A DNA stretch of 21,011 bases, from positions 1 to 21,011 of IMG/VR virus record IMGVR_UViG_3300020172_004213. One strand, written 5' to 3'. Positions 16,701-21,011 of this stretch are shown here, piece by piece. The stretch comes from a virus. Position 1 is the stretch's first letter. Every line of letters begins with the position of its first letter. The notes under the pieces were generated by a model, which was not told the origin of the DNA, ran no database searches, and saw only the letters and a list, made by a program, of their open reading frames with translations. The position numbers and the translations under genes are program-made.

Positions 16701-17297
16701 TATACTATAAGTAATCCACCTCAAGTCATCGTTGCGTATCCTAGCCCAATTGTTGAAAAAATTAGTGGGGCATCATTAGTACAAGGATTCTCTGGAATTA
16801 TTACCGGAATTGGAACTACTACAGGAATAAGTGGAAATCCTCTTGCTCTCAGGTTCTATTTAAATGTAAATTCTCCAAATTCATTCCCATCTGGATTATC
16901 TACTGGATATCCAATTTATATTTCCGATACAGTTGTTGGTATGGGAGTAACTTCAATTGATAATAGTAACACTGCGGTTGTTGGAGTAGGAACTACCTAC
17001 GTCAATAATATTTACTATGTTCATTCACTTACTTATGTTTCTGCTGGATCAACCAATGCTGAGATAGTCTGCAATATTGAATCAAACACTTCTGTGGTTG
17101 GTTTACTGACTAGTGGAAATAAATTTGCTGGAAGATTCTCTTGGGGAAGAATTTCCGGATTTAGTAGATCATCAAATCCAATTTCAATTGGCGTAAGTGG
17201 TTATACTATAACTTCTGGATTGACCACATTCGCATCAATTCAAAGACGTGGATATGGATTAAGAGATATTGGTCCACTTAAAAAGGATCTCGGTTAA
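4800..17297 (+). CDS. 7: Giant gp7-like baseplate wedge protein
   Basis: The 4165-residue product is about four times T4 gp7 (1032). GAGG at 4789-4792 is a good Shine-Dalgarno. Residues about 159-310 resemble the T4 gp7 C-terminal region: ARDFYKSKGTDQSFRILF, then LVGQTIRKST. Residues about 2395-2460 resemble a segment that lies soon after in T4: INDSDYYQNLSYTIKS, then LLHTTGLKNFAD. Between and after these lie repeated beta-rich modules: IDGEIITYTG...GC.RG units; eight H-x-x-x-x-GD-type units of about 60 residues; GG-x-GY motifs; a YHYH domain (about 1250-1345, GWAYDGNPIYGAYGY); a three-copy tandem module (2543-2897); and a non-repetitive C-terminal domain (about 3640-3865). There are no membrane segments. 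In T4, gp7 is one copy per wedge and braces gp6, gp8 and gp10; gene order 25-6-7-8 fits. The modules may form an external lattice or bind host polymers. The gp7 link rests on remembered T4 sequence. Confidence 0.8.
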   Translation: MIETGFDARVKVQQIVENQLPEFILDESPKSSEFLKQYYISQEYQGGPVDIAENLDQYLKLDNLIPEVVVGITSLSTDLSSTSGIVTVTSTKGYPNQYGLLKIDGEIITYTGITTNTFTGCIRGFSGITSYHAPNDQEELVFSQTNTSTHIQGSKVENLSSLFLKEFYKKIKYTFTPGLEDKDFIPELKVGNFIKQARDFYKSKGTDQSFRILFNILYGVNPKVIDLEQFLIKPSSSVFVRRQLVVAERISGDPNKLVGQTIRKSTDYGTNASVSEVEILTRKNKVYYKISLYVGFDENTQIQGDFNISPKTKVVENVSPGASVITVDSTIGFTTSGTVVSGNNIISYSDKTINQFLGCSNVEYAITTADDIRSDEIYYGFEDNDLTKKVEIRITGVISKFTNLNDFGLSIEGEEIKVSHLGKIIKNPELNKTYTETVANSFIYNTSSRYYVNYSSGSFNTNSIIDKSSLMSGDSIEVLIRGSQTVVSSPVTIASIVSISGNTINVTNLLDLNGETFDPTDPNKVYFGRDLDIRRKVKKATSSETSLDYGNNTLLSDVQNVYDDNDGNLYVASNSLPSYNITQNIFEIDIPTASSAYLQNKDTSTQKYSTISFDFSSGSSNGSRGFTQVPFLTGDKVFYSPQNIPITGLEQGFYYVEVVSQTNIRLYASQSFIVSGDYIPLDIPLNANGSHAFTLADQRTKNISAQKILRKIPVTKLNPTDSGDVTTSGPIGILINGVEIQNYKSSDKIYYGPIESVNILNGGTGYDVVNPPLLTVESGIGVTALVNPVITGSIEKIFIDPQDFDLDVVVSVAVSGGNGIGGVFEPILEKRRRSIYFDARDTDNSGGIDLINETITFKTNHNLRDRDGIIYSPNGNSQIGIATFGGSNASSGSFLRDGTIYYTKVVNSKTIQLYNSLSDFNSGINTVGFTTINTYGLQKFETFALRNTLSQIKVVDGGSEFSNRKVIVNPTGISTFDHTINFSNHGFNNGDFVTYTHDNIAISGLSSSVQYKVLKVDGNSFRLVNAGIGGTYLSDYQRGKYVKFSSSGSGYQYFSYPQISANINYSIGINGSSVGIVTATPIIRGKIVDAYIYEAGTNYGSTILNFHKKPKISINNGTDAELVPVIIGNTIESVQIKYGGTNYYSIPDLNVIGDGSGAILRPSISNGKIIKVFVQNGGQNYTSENTFINVVPAGKNAIIEASVRSLTLNNNYRFNNSEIISGENSLEYSVSGYISQVRSAVNDTSQSTNAHSPLIGWAYDGNPIYGAYGYPDPTIVSDCIVLRPGYSLNSNNIFNRPSLTNFPAGALVEDYVFNNSGDLDYSNGRFCKTPEFPLGTYAYFAGITTGSAQTLPSFPYFVGDRFKNNFIKENRTLNQSFNLNNSSLIRNTLPYKINDEYADNDFIIESNEIINQKVMVDSIYKGKIEGFDILNSGDGYSIGDTLVFDNTGTYGSNVDAKVFSLTGKDIVNINTSIETYDNTIFTRKDGNSINATILPYHTFSDGDNVTVSGFSTYLSALNGSYPIGVTSYSTTLTNAMASSPSVGLVTDIYVANVPPNISIGSSISVGIGSEILSIIYIFDTTNVIRVKRSSVGVAYSASTIINYLSDTITINKQTEYFDSTLNNKVFFNPTETVGLGTLVGIGTTVRYSLNGQNYIGIGSTGLSPLLRTIPTQSIYIKNHPFKDNQQVLFKKPVGIAATALIVSGSAGVSSTFILPSPGDAQIVYVTNKSRDTIGIKTQLTSSEIFFIQNGTNNYEYSIESVFPQLTGRIDKIKSTVSVSTAHGLLQNDSIKLSIQPNLSVGIGTSSSVYVSYYAAKKQLIFNPIGFTSVGINTLNNTINLPNHNLNTGDKVFYKADDLAASGLTTGGYFVYRVNDDNIQLSETYNDSVSNPPTVVSTGIGTGGRSQQIGLINPEIKSIRGNDLVFNLSDTTLSGYNFKLYTDNQFENEFVSIAGTTAFSVIGIGSLGTASATKTIQYNSELPSTLFYTLEKSGYLSTSDKDVNNYSQITFIDSGYNGNYSITGVGTTTFSFSLQSIPETKVYNASDCSLLKYTTKSKNATGGVDRIRIISGGYNYKKLPKISYVDSQFGSSAYIVPTSSTIGKINDVNIINQGFEYASDKTLRPSASIPSYLTIDSSNTLTKIDVNYGGNYYSFTPSVVAINPNTGKEVEDYVLNASLRGSSINKVDIVKSPKGLPATPLQLFTVNNSNGISVDTIVTSQAGIATCTLVTPVLGFSTNVFGVGDKVFVEGIQQSGATGTGYNSSDYGYKFFTITNYQNTIPATVEFTVSQYSNNPGIAKTIQDSFGNIVKYQDYPQFRISQEPSTFILGEKLASATGSVFTERDLTVTEYNINSIKATGSYSLTPGERIKGIISGSVASISSIISREGRFETDYSTKNNYDWIDEVGRLNEDFQVINDSDYYQNLSYTIKSPIQYEELKTSVNSLLHTTGLKNFADTQVQSVARSGIGSTDGTVIIYDIQSENRVDTINSFDLAIDINISNNKSKFLKLKNKKLSSYIECRTNRVLQVDDVSSQFTNNDAAAVGYVDLITYNLPDNFGTYLVQIINTPKSRYQFTDLVVLVDNDYNVFTLQRQSLNNSTINVADIDGYIDDSLGTISLRFTPLDRFNEDYDIKMIKSSFPGASIGIGSTSVGFIKLTNAGSYVSSGVTTSIVSVATTTNYGSFYGTFQIIDNVTNYMDFVELYMTYDGQDTYMSQYYYDTSSLSNNYSSQFIGTFGASISSGVLSINYTNDTSNLVTVNSKIVGFGTTSIGIGTYRFLVPGQGAGFERSAKYESLYSRVSTASTIVSYSITDVGCFKAKVNLSVGSTSELHQIMFMSDGVDGYITQYPILSNKDTTGIGTFGTVYSPLYNQLLFYPSSSLGGATVEVKIYNEVFYIEADYSNVPPNLIYGTGEDTFTINPYNGLNARRINKLDFEMNYQGIPIYKKVFDPSNGAQLNPSTGVITIPNHFFNTAEELIYNPATTFLGIAVTAVGIGSTLSYTGVVTSFLPSRVYPIKLDNNNFQLSTRKEYAEVGICVTFTSFGSGNAHELEMTKKLEKSLLTIDSVVQAPLAYSLLDYSLKYNSDLVGISRTGIIGVSTNLITGINTSGIVVGKLIGSVGIVSSDAQVTSIGIGSLTINKTSLQGISTTTTFNFDGGVGAGNTNFSISGISSIKPTDLLKIDDEYVRVVSVGLGTTSGAPISGLGTYYILNIQRGYAGTIATAHFNDTAIPLYRGSYNIVGNKVWFTESPRGNAVTQRDISNLEQAKSSFTGRVYLRKDYTTNTLYDNISEKFTGIGQTYILTLNGLNTTGIGSTGGNGILFINSIFQTPSTQNNTGNNFTVVDNAVLGITSAVFSGITSTNGQIIKSDADVNQNQLPRGGIIVSLGTSEGSGYAPLVGVGSTGIEIKLSGGSISSIGFTTSFVVGVAVTGLIGITTNRITGIVTNSISVGQQLQAIGVVTTGTFVTSIGFGTIFINSNSTNAVGIATTFSFRSEPNFGSGYFGTVSIGISDPTGSGAVVSGRVGSGGSISGFIIQNGGSGYTNPYAQIAPPNYENLPIIGVSRLSIGSTTDTGVGLQVNVTVGPSVSTGVASTLFGVESFKITRPGYGFQIGDVFKPVGLVTAKGLSEPAKEFKLTVLSTFSDSFAAWQFGEMDYIDSIKAMQDGSRTRFPLYYNSQLLSFEINANDQDSANIDLGPILLIFVNGIVQAHGDTYEFDGGSSFVFKFPPLPEDNIAIFFYRGTRNQDSILVSVNESLKRGDTVQLFKNPTVSGVTTSQNSRSISYISASDKVETNIYGDQGIDVANYKPFSWTKQKVDSKINGEIIRKTRDSIEGSVYPSARIIKDLTSFDTELFVDDANFFKYEQNQTAAYSGSLSPITIGSFGGLIVSGKDDPVSAALTATVSAAGTISALTITNAGSGYTGTTIPVKIARPRVIGVGIGSTAIATVSISNGSISSPTITNAGFGYTISNPPQVIVAYPSPIVEKISGASLVQGFSGIITGIGTTTGISGNPLALRFYLNVNSPNSFPSGLSTGYPIYISDTVVGMGVTSIDNSNTAVVGVGTTYVNNIYYVHSLTYVSAGSTNAEIVCNIESNTSVVGLLTSGNKFAGRFSWGRISGFSRSSNPISIGVSGYTITSGLTTFASIQRRGYGLRDIGPLKKDLG
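12428..13490 (+). repeat. Three-copy tandem module in the gp7-like gene
   Basis: Three related segments of about 125-130 residues follow one another (near 12428-12717, 12828-13100 and 13222-13490). Each has a hydrophobic strand ending in a D-(G/N)-x-D turn (VVLVDNDYNVF, YMTYDGQDTYM, FMSDGVDGYI). This is followed by an SLN/SLSN/LSN segment, then a G-(A/Y/T) strand and a LxFTP-, INYTN- or LFYP-like strand. The D turns are 373 and 393 bases apart. Copies have diverged strongly at DNA level, so the duplication is old. A beta-sandwich fold is likely but inferred. Confidence 0.6.
14050..15290 (+). repeat. Diverged internal duplication in the gp7-like gene
   Basis: The segment coded at about 14071-14260 (RTGIIGVSTNLITGINT, then VTSIGIGSLTIN and ISTTTTFNF) is repeated at about 15088-15276 (VTGLIGITTNRITGIVT, then VTSIGFGTIFIN and GIATTFSF). 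The order and spacing are the same, and the copies are offset by roughly 1020 bases. This is a dispersed duplication of a roughly 65-residue Ile/Gly/Thr-rich unit. Confidence 0.65.
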
Positions 17298-17298
17298 T

Positions 17299-17306
17299 TA
17301 TAAATA
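17299..17306 (+). promoter_or_regulatory. Late promoter for gp8
   Basis: A second perfect TATAAATA box begins two bases after the giant gene's stop and ends 19 bases before the gp8 ATG, almost the same layout as the promoter before gp25. The predicted start is near 17312. The A-rich leader has no Shine-Dalgarno. Confidence 0.8.
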
Positions 17307-17325
17307 GTGAAAAAACTACAATAAT

Positions 17326-18903
17326 ATGTCAGCAATTGTAACCGATCAATTTAGAATTCTCAATGCAGGTAACTTTGTAGATTCTATTGATAATACTAAT
17401 AATTCTTATTATGTATTTCTGGGATTACCAAATCCCACAGCAGTTGGATTTGGTAGAACTACTGATTGGGATACAAATACTCCTGATCCAACAGATAATA
17501 TAAATTATCTCAATCATTCTCATGATACTATCGTATTTGGTAAAAAACTAACTAGTGCAAACGTAAGAAGAGTTATAAGAAGAATTGATTGGTCTAGGGG
17601 ATCAAAATATGAAATGTATCGCCATGACTATAGTATTACAAACCAATCACCATTAACACAATCTAATAGACTTTATGATGCAAATTATTATGTTCTGAAT
17701 TCTGAATATAAACTCTATATTTGTATTGATAATGGTTCTTCAGGGATTACTACAGGTGGAAATGCTTCTCAGGATGAACCAACTTTTACAGATTTAGAAC
17801 CATCTGCTGCAGGTTCTAGTGGCGATGGATATCTTTGGAAGTATCTATACACAGTATCTCCAAGTGATATTATTAAATTTGATTCTACTGAATATATTTC
17901 AGTTCCAAATAGTTGGCAGTCTTCAACTGATGTGCAAGTAACTGCAGTAAGAACAAATGGAGATTCTTCAATTAATCAAAACCAAATTAAGAAAGTTTAT
18001 GTAGATAATCCAGGACTAGGATATGCTGGTGGAGCAAATCAATCATTCAATATTATTGGTGATGGGTCTGGAGCATCTATTATTTTAGATGTAAACACTA
18101 TTGGTCAAATTTCTAATGCCAGGATTTCTTCTGGAGGTAATGGATATACCTATGGTATGGTAGATCTTGGTAGTATTAGTGCAACAGCAACAGAAGCAGC
18201 CAAATTAATCCCAATTATTCCACCATCAAGGGGTCATGGTTATGATATTTACACTGAATTGGGAACTGATAGAGTCCTTGTATATGCAAGATTTGATGAT
18301 TCTACAAAGGATTACCCAATTGATACAAAATTTGCCCAAATTGGTATATTAAAAAATCCAACCTCATTTGGTTCAACAGCAACATTTACTGATAACCAGT
18401 TTTCTGGATTATATTCAATCAAATTAAATCAATCATCAATTACGGGAACAGTATCTGTTGGTGATAAAATCACTCAAACAGTTACTGGCGGTACAGGTGG
18501 AGTAATTGGAACTGCAATTGGTTATGTTGCATCATATGATGCTGAAACAAATGTTGTTAAGTATTTTAGGGACAGATCACTTTATTTCAATTCAACCAAA
18601 TTGGATGAAACTGACTATAAGACTGTTTCGTCACAAGCAAGGGTTTTATCATTCGAATCATCTTCATATCCAATTGTGAAAAATGTTGGTGGATTCTCAG
18701 CATCCGTAGATACTAGTTTTAGTGGAGTTACTACATCCCTTTCTACGGGTAAAATAATAAGTTTAGGAACACAATTTACAAATGGTCTTTCAAATCCCGA
18801 GATAAATAAATCATCGGGAGATATCATATACATTGATAACAGACCCTTGGTATCAAGAAACTCCAGACAAAAAGAAGACGTTAAAATTATCCTGGAATTT
18901 TAA
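17326..18903 (+). CDS. 8: Baseplate wedge subunit gp8
   Basis: The protein has 525 residues; T4 gp8 has 334. Both ends match T4 gp8 as I remember it. The start has AIVTDQFRILNAGNFVDSI and the VRRVIRRIDW segment (about 80-89), then GDGYLWKYLY (166-175) and TEYISVPNSW. The end is SGDIIYIDNRPLVSRN followed by a Lys/Glu-Ile-rich strand, parallel to the T4 C-terminus. The extra length lies between about residues 215 and 440 and contains two GG-x-GY repeats (NPGLGYA, SGGNGYT) of the type found in the gp7-like protein. In T4, a gp8 dimer per wedge binds gp7 and links to gp10. A dedicated late promoter would let it be made in excess of the giant gene upstream. There is no clear Shine-Dalgarno. Confidence 0.93.
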   Translation: MSAIVTDQFRILNAGNFVDSIDNTNNSYYVFLGLPNPTAVGFGRTTDWDTNTPDPTDNINYLNHSHDTIVFGKKLTSANVRRVIRRIDWSRGSKYEMYRHDYSITNQSPLTQSNRLYDANYYVLNSEYKLYICIDNGSSGITTGGNASQDEPTFTDLEPSAAGSSGDGYLWKYLYTVSPSDIIKFDSTEYISVPNSWQSSTDVQVTAVRTNGDSSINQNQIKKVYVDNPGLGYAGGANQSFNIIGDGSGASIILDVNTIGQISNARISSGGNGYTYGMVDLGSISATATEAAKLIPIIPPSRGHGYDIYTELGTDRVLVYARFDDSTKDYPIDTKFAQIGILKNPTSFGSTATFTDNQFSGLYSIKLNQSSITGTVSVGDKITQTVTGGTGGVIGTAIGYVASYDAETNVVKYFRDRSLYFNSTKLDETDYKTVSSQARVLSFESSSYPIVKNVGGFSASVDTSFSGVTTSLSTGKIISLGTQFTNGLSNPEINKSSGDIIYIDNRPLVSRNSRQKEDVKIILEF

Positions 18904-18906
18904 AAA

Positions 18907-21011
18907 ATGGCTCAAAAAACCAATTTAAATGTTAGTCCTTATTATGATGATTATGATTCTAATAAGGATTTTTATAAAATCCTATTCAATCCAGGTAGAC
19001 CAGTTCAGGCTAGAGAATTAACTACCTTACAGTCAATTTTACAAAATCAAATTGAAAAATTTGGGAGTAACGTCTTTAAAGATGGGTCTGTAGTTATTCC
19101 AGGAAATATTGCATTCGACTCACAATTTTATGCTGTTAAATTAAATCCAACCAATTATGGTGTGGATATTTCGCAGTACATTGAAAAATTAATTGGTAAA
19201 AAAATTACTGGGCAAAATTCTGGGGTTAGTGCTCGTGTCCAATATGTATCATTGCCAGATGGGGCAAATATTGAATACATTACAATTTATGTAAAATATC
19301 TAGATTCTGATTCTAATTTTAAATTTAGCCCCTTTATGGATGGGGATATACTTGTTTGTGAAGATAATATAACCTATGGTATCACAACAATAAATTCTGG
19401 GACTCCATTTGCATCTTCAATTGCATCCGATGCAACAGCAATTGGATCTGCAGCATCCATTAATGATGGAATTTATTTCATTAGAGGATTTTTTGCAAGA
19501 GTTTCTAAGCAAACAATCATTCTTGATGAATATACAAACACACCATCGTATAGAGTTGGATTAAGAATTGATGAAGAAATAGTTAGTGCAAAAGACGATT
19601 CTTCATTATATGATAATGCAAAAGGATTTTCCAACTATGCGGCTCCAGGATCAGATAGATTTAAAATCAATTTAACTCTCATCAAAAAGGAACTTGATGA
19701 TCTGAATGATACAGATTTTGTTGAGTTGATGAAGATTCAAAATGGGCAAATTAAAAAGTTTCAAGTAAAGAGTAGTTATAATATAATTAGAGATTATCTT
19801 GCACAAAGAACTTATGATGAATCTGGAGATTATGCAGTTACACCATTTACTGTTTCGGTAAATAACTCCTTAAATAATAGACTTGGAAATGATGGTTTAT
19901 TTTTTGATGATGAAAAAACAGATAGTGGAAATGTCCCATCAGATGATTTGATGTGTGTTAAAATTTCTCCCGGTAAGGCATATGTTAGGGGATATGATAT
20001 TGATAAGGTAGGAACAACAATTATTGATGTCAATAAACCGAGAGATATTCAAACAGTAAGTCAAATTAATGTTCCATTTAAAGTAGGAAGTCTTTTAAGA
20101 CTTAATAATGTATATGGAGCAGTAAAAAGAAGAGGTACAGTAGAACTTTTCAACCAGAGAAAAAGTTCTACTAGTGCATCTTCTGGAACTGGTGTTAAAA
20201 TCGGAGATGCCAGAATTTTAGAACTTAATGTAACTGATGTAAATTATTCTTCTTTTGCAACAAACTGGGATTTGTATCTTTATGATATTCAAACTTACAC
20301 TCAACTGACTTTAAACCAGGCAGTTGGGATAGAACTTCCAGCAACTTCCCTTATTAGAGGTAAGAGCAGTGGAGCTACAGGATATGCCGTAAGCGCAGGT
20401 AGCAACTCAACTTTAGTTACACTAAGACAAGTATCTGGATCATTTTTGCCGGGAGAACAAATTTTAATTAATGGTATCGATACATATTCAAGATCTATTG
20501 TATCTGTAAAAGATTTTGGTAATCAGGATATTAAATCCGTCCTTCAGAGTACAGCAGTATCTGGTTTACCTGTAGCATTTAGTGCGGATTGCTTTTTAGA
20601 CACCTTTAATGGTGCTGGATTTAATGGATTGGATAGAATAACAATTTCTTTTGATGCCTCTGGAAATGCAACTGCAGCATGTCCTGGAAAGGTATTTACT
20701 GGCATTAAAACTGATACTGTTATTAGATACCAAAGACCTGGATTTACTACAGAAACCTATAATAGAGTTTCGGCAGTATCTCCAACAGGATTAACAATGA
20801 ATCTAGTTGGAGTAACAACTGTTACTGGAGTTTGTGATGGTGGGGTTGGAGTTTCAACTGGCATTGGATTTGCTGTTGGAGTATCACAAATTAGGAATCA
20901 GGATAAATTAGGTCTCTATATTCCACTACCAGATAAAAATGTATCTTCTGTAAATCTAAGCGGATCTAATATTTCTATTGTAGATCAGATTACTGGACAA
21001 ACAACAAGTGC
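18907..21011 (+). CDS. DUF4815-like virion structural protein (3' partial)
   Basis: This frame opens at ATG 18907, three bases after the gp8 stop, and stays open for 701 codons to the right edge, so the C-terminus is missing. The N-terminus (SPYYDDYDSNKDFYKILFNP, then GRPVQARELTTLQSIL) is the pattern I associate with DUF4815-type phage structural proteins: a Y/F-D-x-x-K segment, F-x-PGRPVQARELT, then a long helix. It includes FKDGSVVIPG and a later KISPGKAYVRGYDID strand-turn. Further on it carries Gly/Ser/Thr-rich beta segments such as IRGKSSGATGYAVSAG. Its place after gp8 suggests an outer baseplate or fibre-attachment protein, perhaps in the position of T4 gp9/gp10, but I see no direct similarity to those. 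It likely shares the gp8 late promoter and is coupled to it. Confidence 0.85.
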   Translation, partial: MAQKTNLNVSPYYDDYDSNKDFYKILFNPGRPVQARELTTLQSILQNQIEKFGSNVFKDGSVVIPGNIAFDSQFYAVKLNPTNYGVDISQYIEKLIGKKITGQNSGVSARVQYVSLPDGANIEYITIYVKYLDSDSNFKFSPFMDGDILVCEDNITYGITTINSGTPFASSIASDATAIGSAASINDGIYFIRGFFARVSKQTIILDEYTNTPSYRVGLRIDEEIVSAKDDSSLYDNAKGFSNYAAPGSDRFKINLTLIKKELDDLNDTDFVELMKIQNGQIKKFQVKSSYNIIRDYLAQRTYDESGDYAVTPFTVSVNNSLNNRLGNDGLFFDDEKTDSGNVPSDDLMCVKISPGKAYVRGYDIDKVGTTIIDVNKPRDIQTVSQINVPFKVGSLLRLNNVYGAVKRRGTVELFNQRKSSTSASSGTGVKIGDARILELNVTDVNYSSFATNWDLYLYDIQTYTQLTLNQAVGIELPATSLIRGKSSGATGYAVSAGSNSTLVTLRQVSGSFLPGEQILINGIDTYSRSIVSVKDFGNQDIKSVLQSTAVSGLPVAFSADCFLDTFNGAGFNGLDRITISFDASGNATAACPGKVFTGIKTDTVIRYQRPGFTTETYNRVSAVSPTGLTMNLVGVTTVTGVCDGGVGVSTGIGFAVGVSQIRNQDKLGLYIPLPDKNVSSVNLSGSNISIVDQITGQTTS

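Larger units (their letters stand above)
7080..16706 (+). repeat. Dispersed GG-x-GY protein repeat in the gp7-like gene
   Basis: A short motif of the form I-x-N-G-G-x-G-Y recurs at least a dozen times, coded near 7080, 8080, 8211, 8324, 9090, 11009, 11131, 11239, 15409, 15612, 16548 and 16686. Examples are NGGTGYD, NGGQNYT, NGGSGYT and NAGFGYT. It often comes before a P-x-(V/I) strand and a G-x-GA turn, and is followed by an NGxI strand that leads to the next copy. The last two copies are exactly 138 bases (46 codons) apart. The spacing suggests small beta repeats. gp8 carries two more copies. Confidence 0.75.

Noticed and set aside
4800-17297. That the giant frame is several genes joined by missed stops, or a bacterial adhesin
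   Set aside because: There is one uninterrupted frame, tight coupling to gp6, gp7-like segments near both its start and its middle, and no signal peptide or anchor.
18796-18818. GATAAATA late-like box inside a CCCGA/TCGGG inverted repeat near the end of gp8
   Set aside because: It lies in coding sequence about 100 bases from the next gene; single-mismatch late boxes are expected by chance in DNA this AT-rich, and the 5-bp stem is weak.
1-21011. CRISPR arrays, tRNA genes, insertion sequences, integrase or attachment sites
   Set aside because: Nothing resembling them was seen by eye; repeats present are diverged coding repeats. A tRNA scan was not possible.

Overview
The window looks like part of the genome of a T4-like marine cyanophage (a myovirus of Prochlorococcus or Synechococcus). 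The evidence is the baseplate wedge set gp25, gp6, a giant gp7-like protein and gp8 in a row, an S-adenosylmethionine decarboxylase (speD) carried as an auxiliary metabolic gene, several small proteins of the kind common in these phages, T4-type late promoters (TATAAATA), and AT-rich DNA. Everything recognisable is on the + strand. All homology statements come from reading the translations and from memory of the families; no search was run.

Left edge (1-417): bases 1 to about 268 are roughly 65% G+C by hand count, against roughly 30-45% elsewhere. This block holds an unrecognised open frame and GC-rich inverted repeats, then gives way abruptly to AT-rich phage-like DNA. It is either foreign DNA or an assembly join.

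Small-gene region (418-2436): an AbrB/MazE-like 55-residue protein; a textbook sigma-70 promoter (TTGACA, 17 bp, TATGAT); a GT-A-type glycosyltransferase-like protein; two overlapping small cyanophage-type proteins (59 and 47 residues); an intrinsic terminator; speD; and an 80-residue unknown whose Shine-Dalgarno sequence lies against a perfect hairpin. Several of these small genes are not obvious from an ORF list with a 60-residue cutoff.

Baseplate region (2438-21011): a perfect late promoter drives gp25, gp6 and the 4165-residue gp7-like protein, which are separated by single nucleotides and are probably translationally coupled. A second perfect late promoter precedes gp8, followed 3 bases later by a DUF4815-like virion protein that runs off the right edge. 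Together these should build the wedge of the contractile-tail baseplate. The most striking point is that the giant protein appears to carry the C-terminal region of T4 gp7 split by about 2000 residues of repeated beta-rich modules, plus a further long repeat-rich tail containing a YHYH domain and a three-copy tandem module. No clearly new defence or mobile system is visible.
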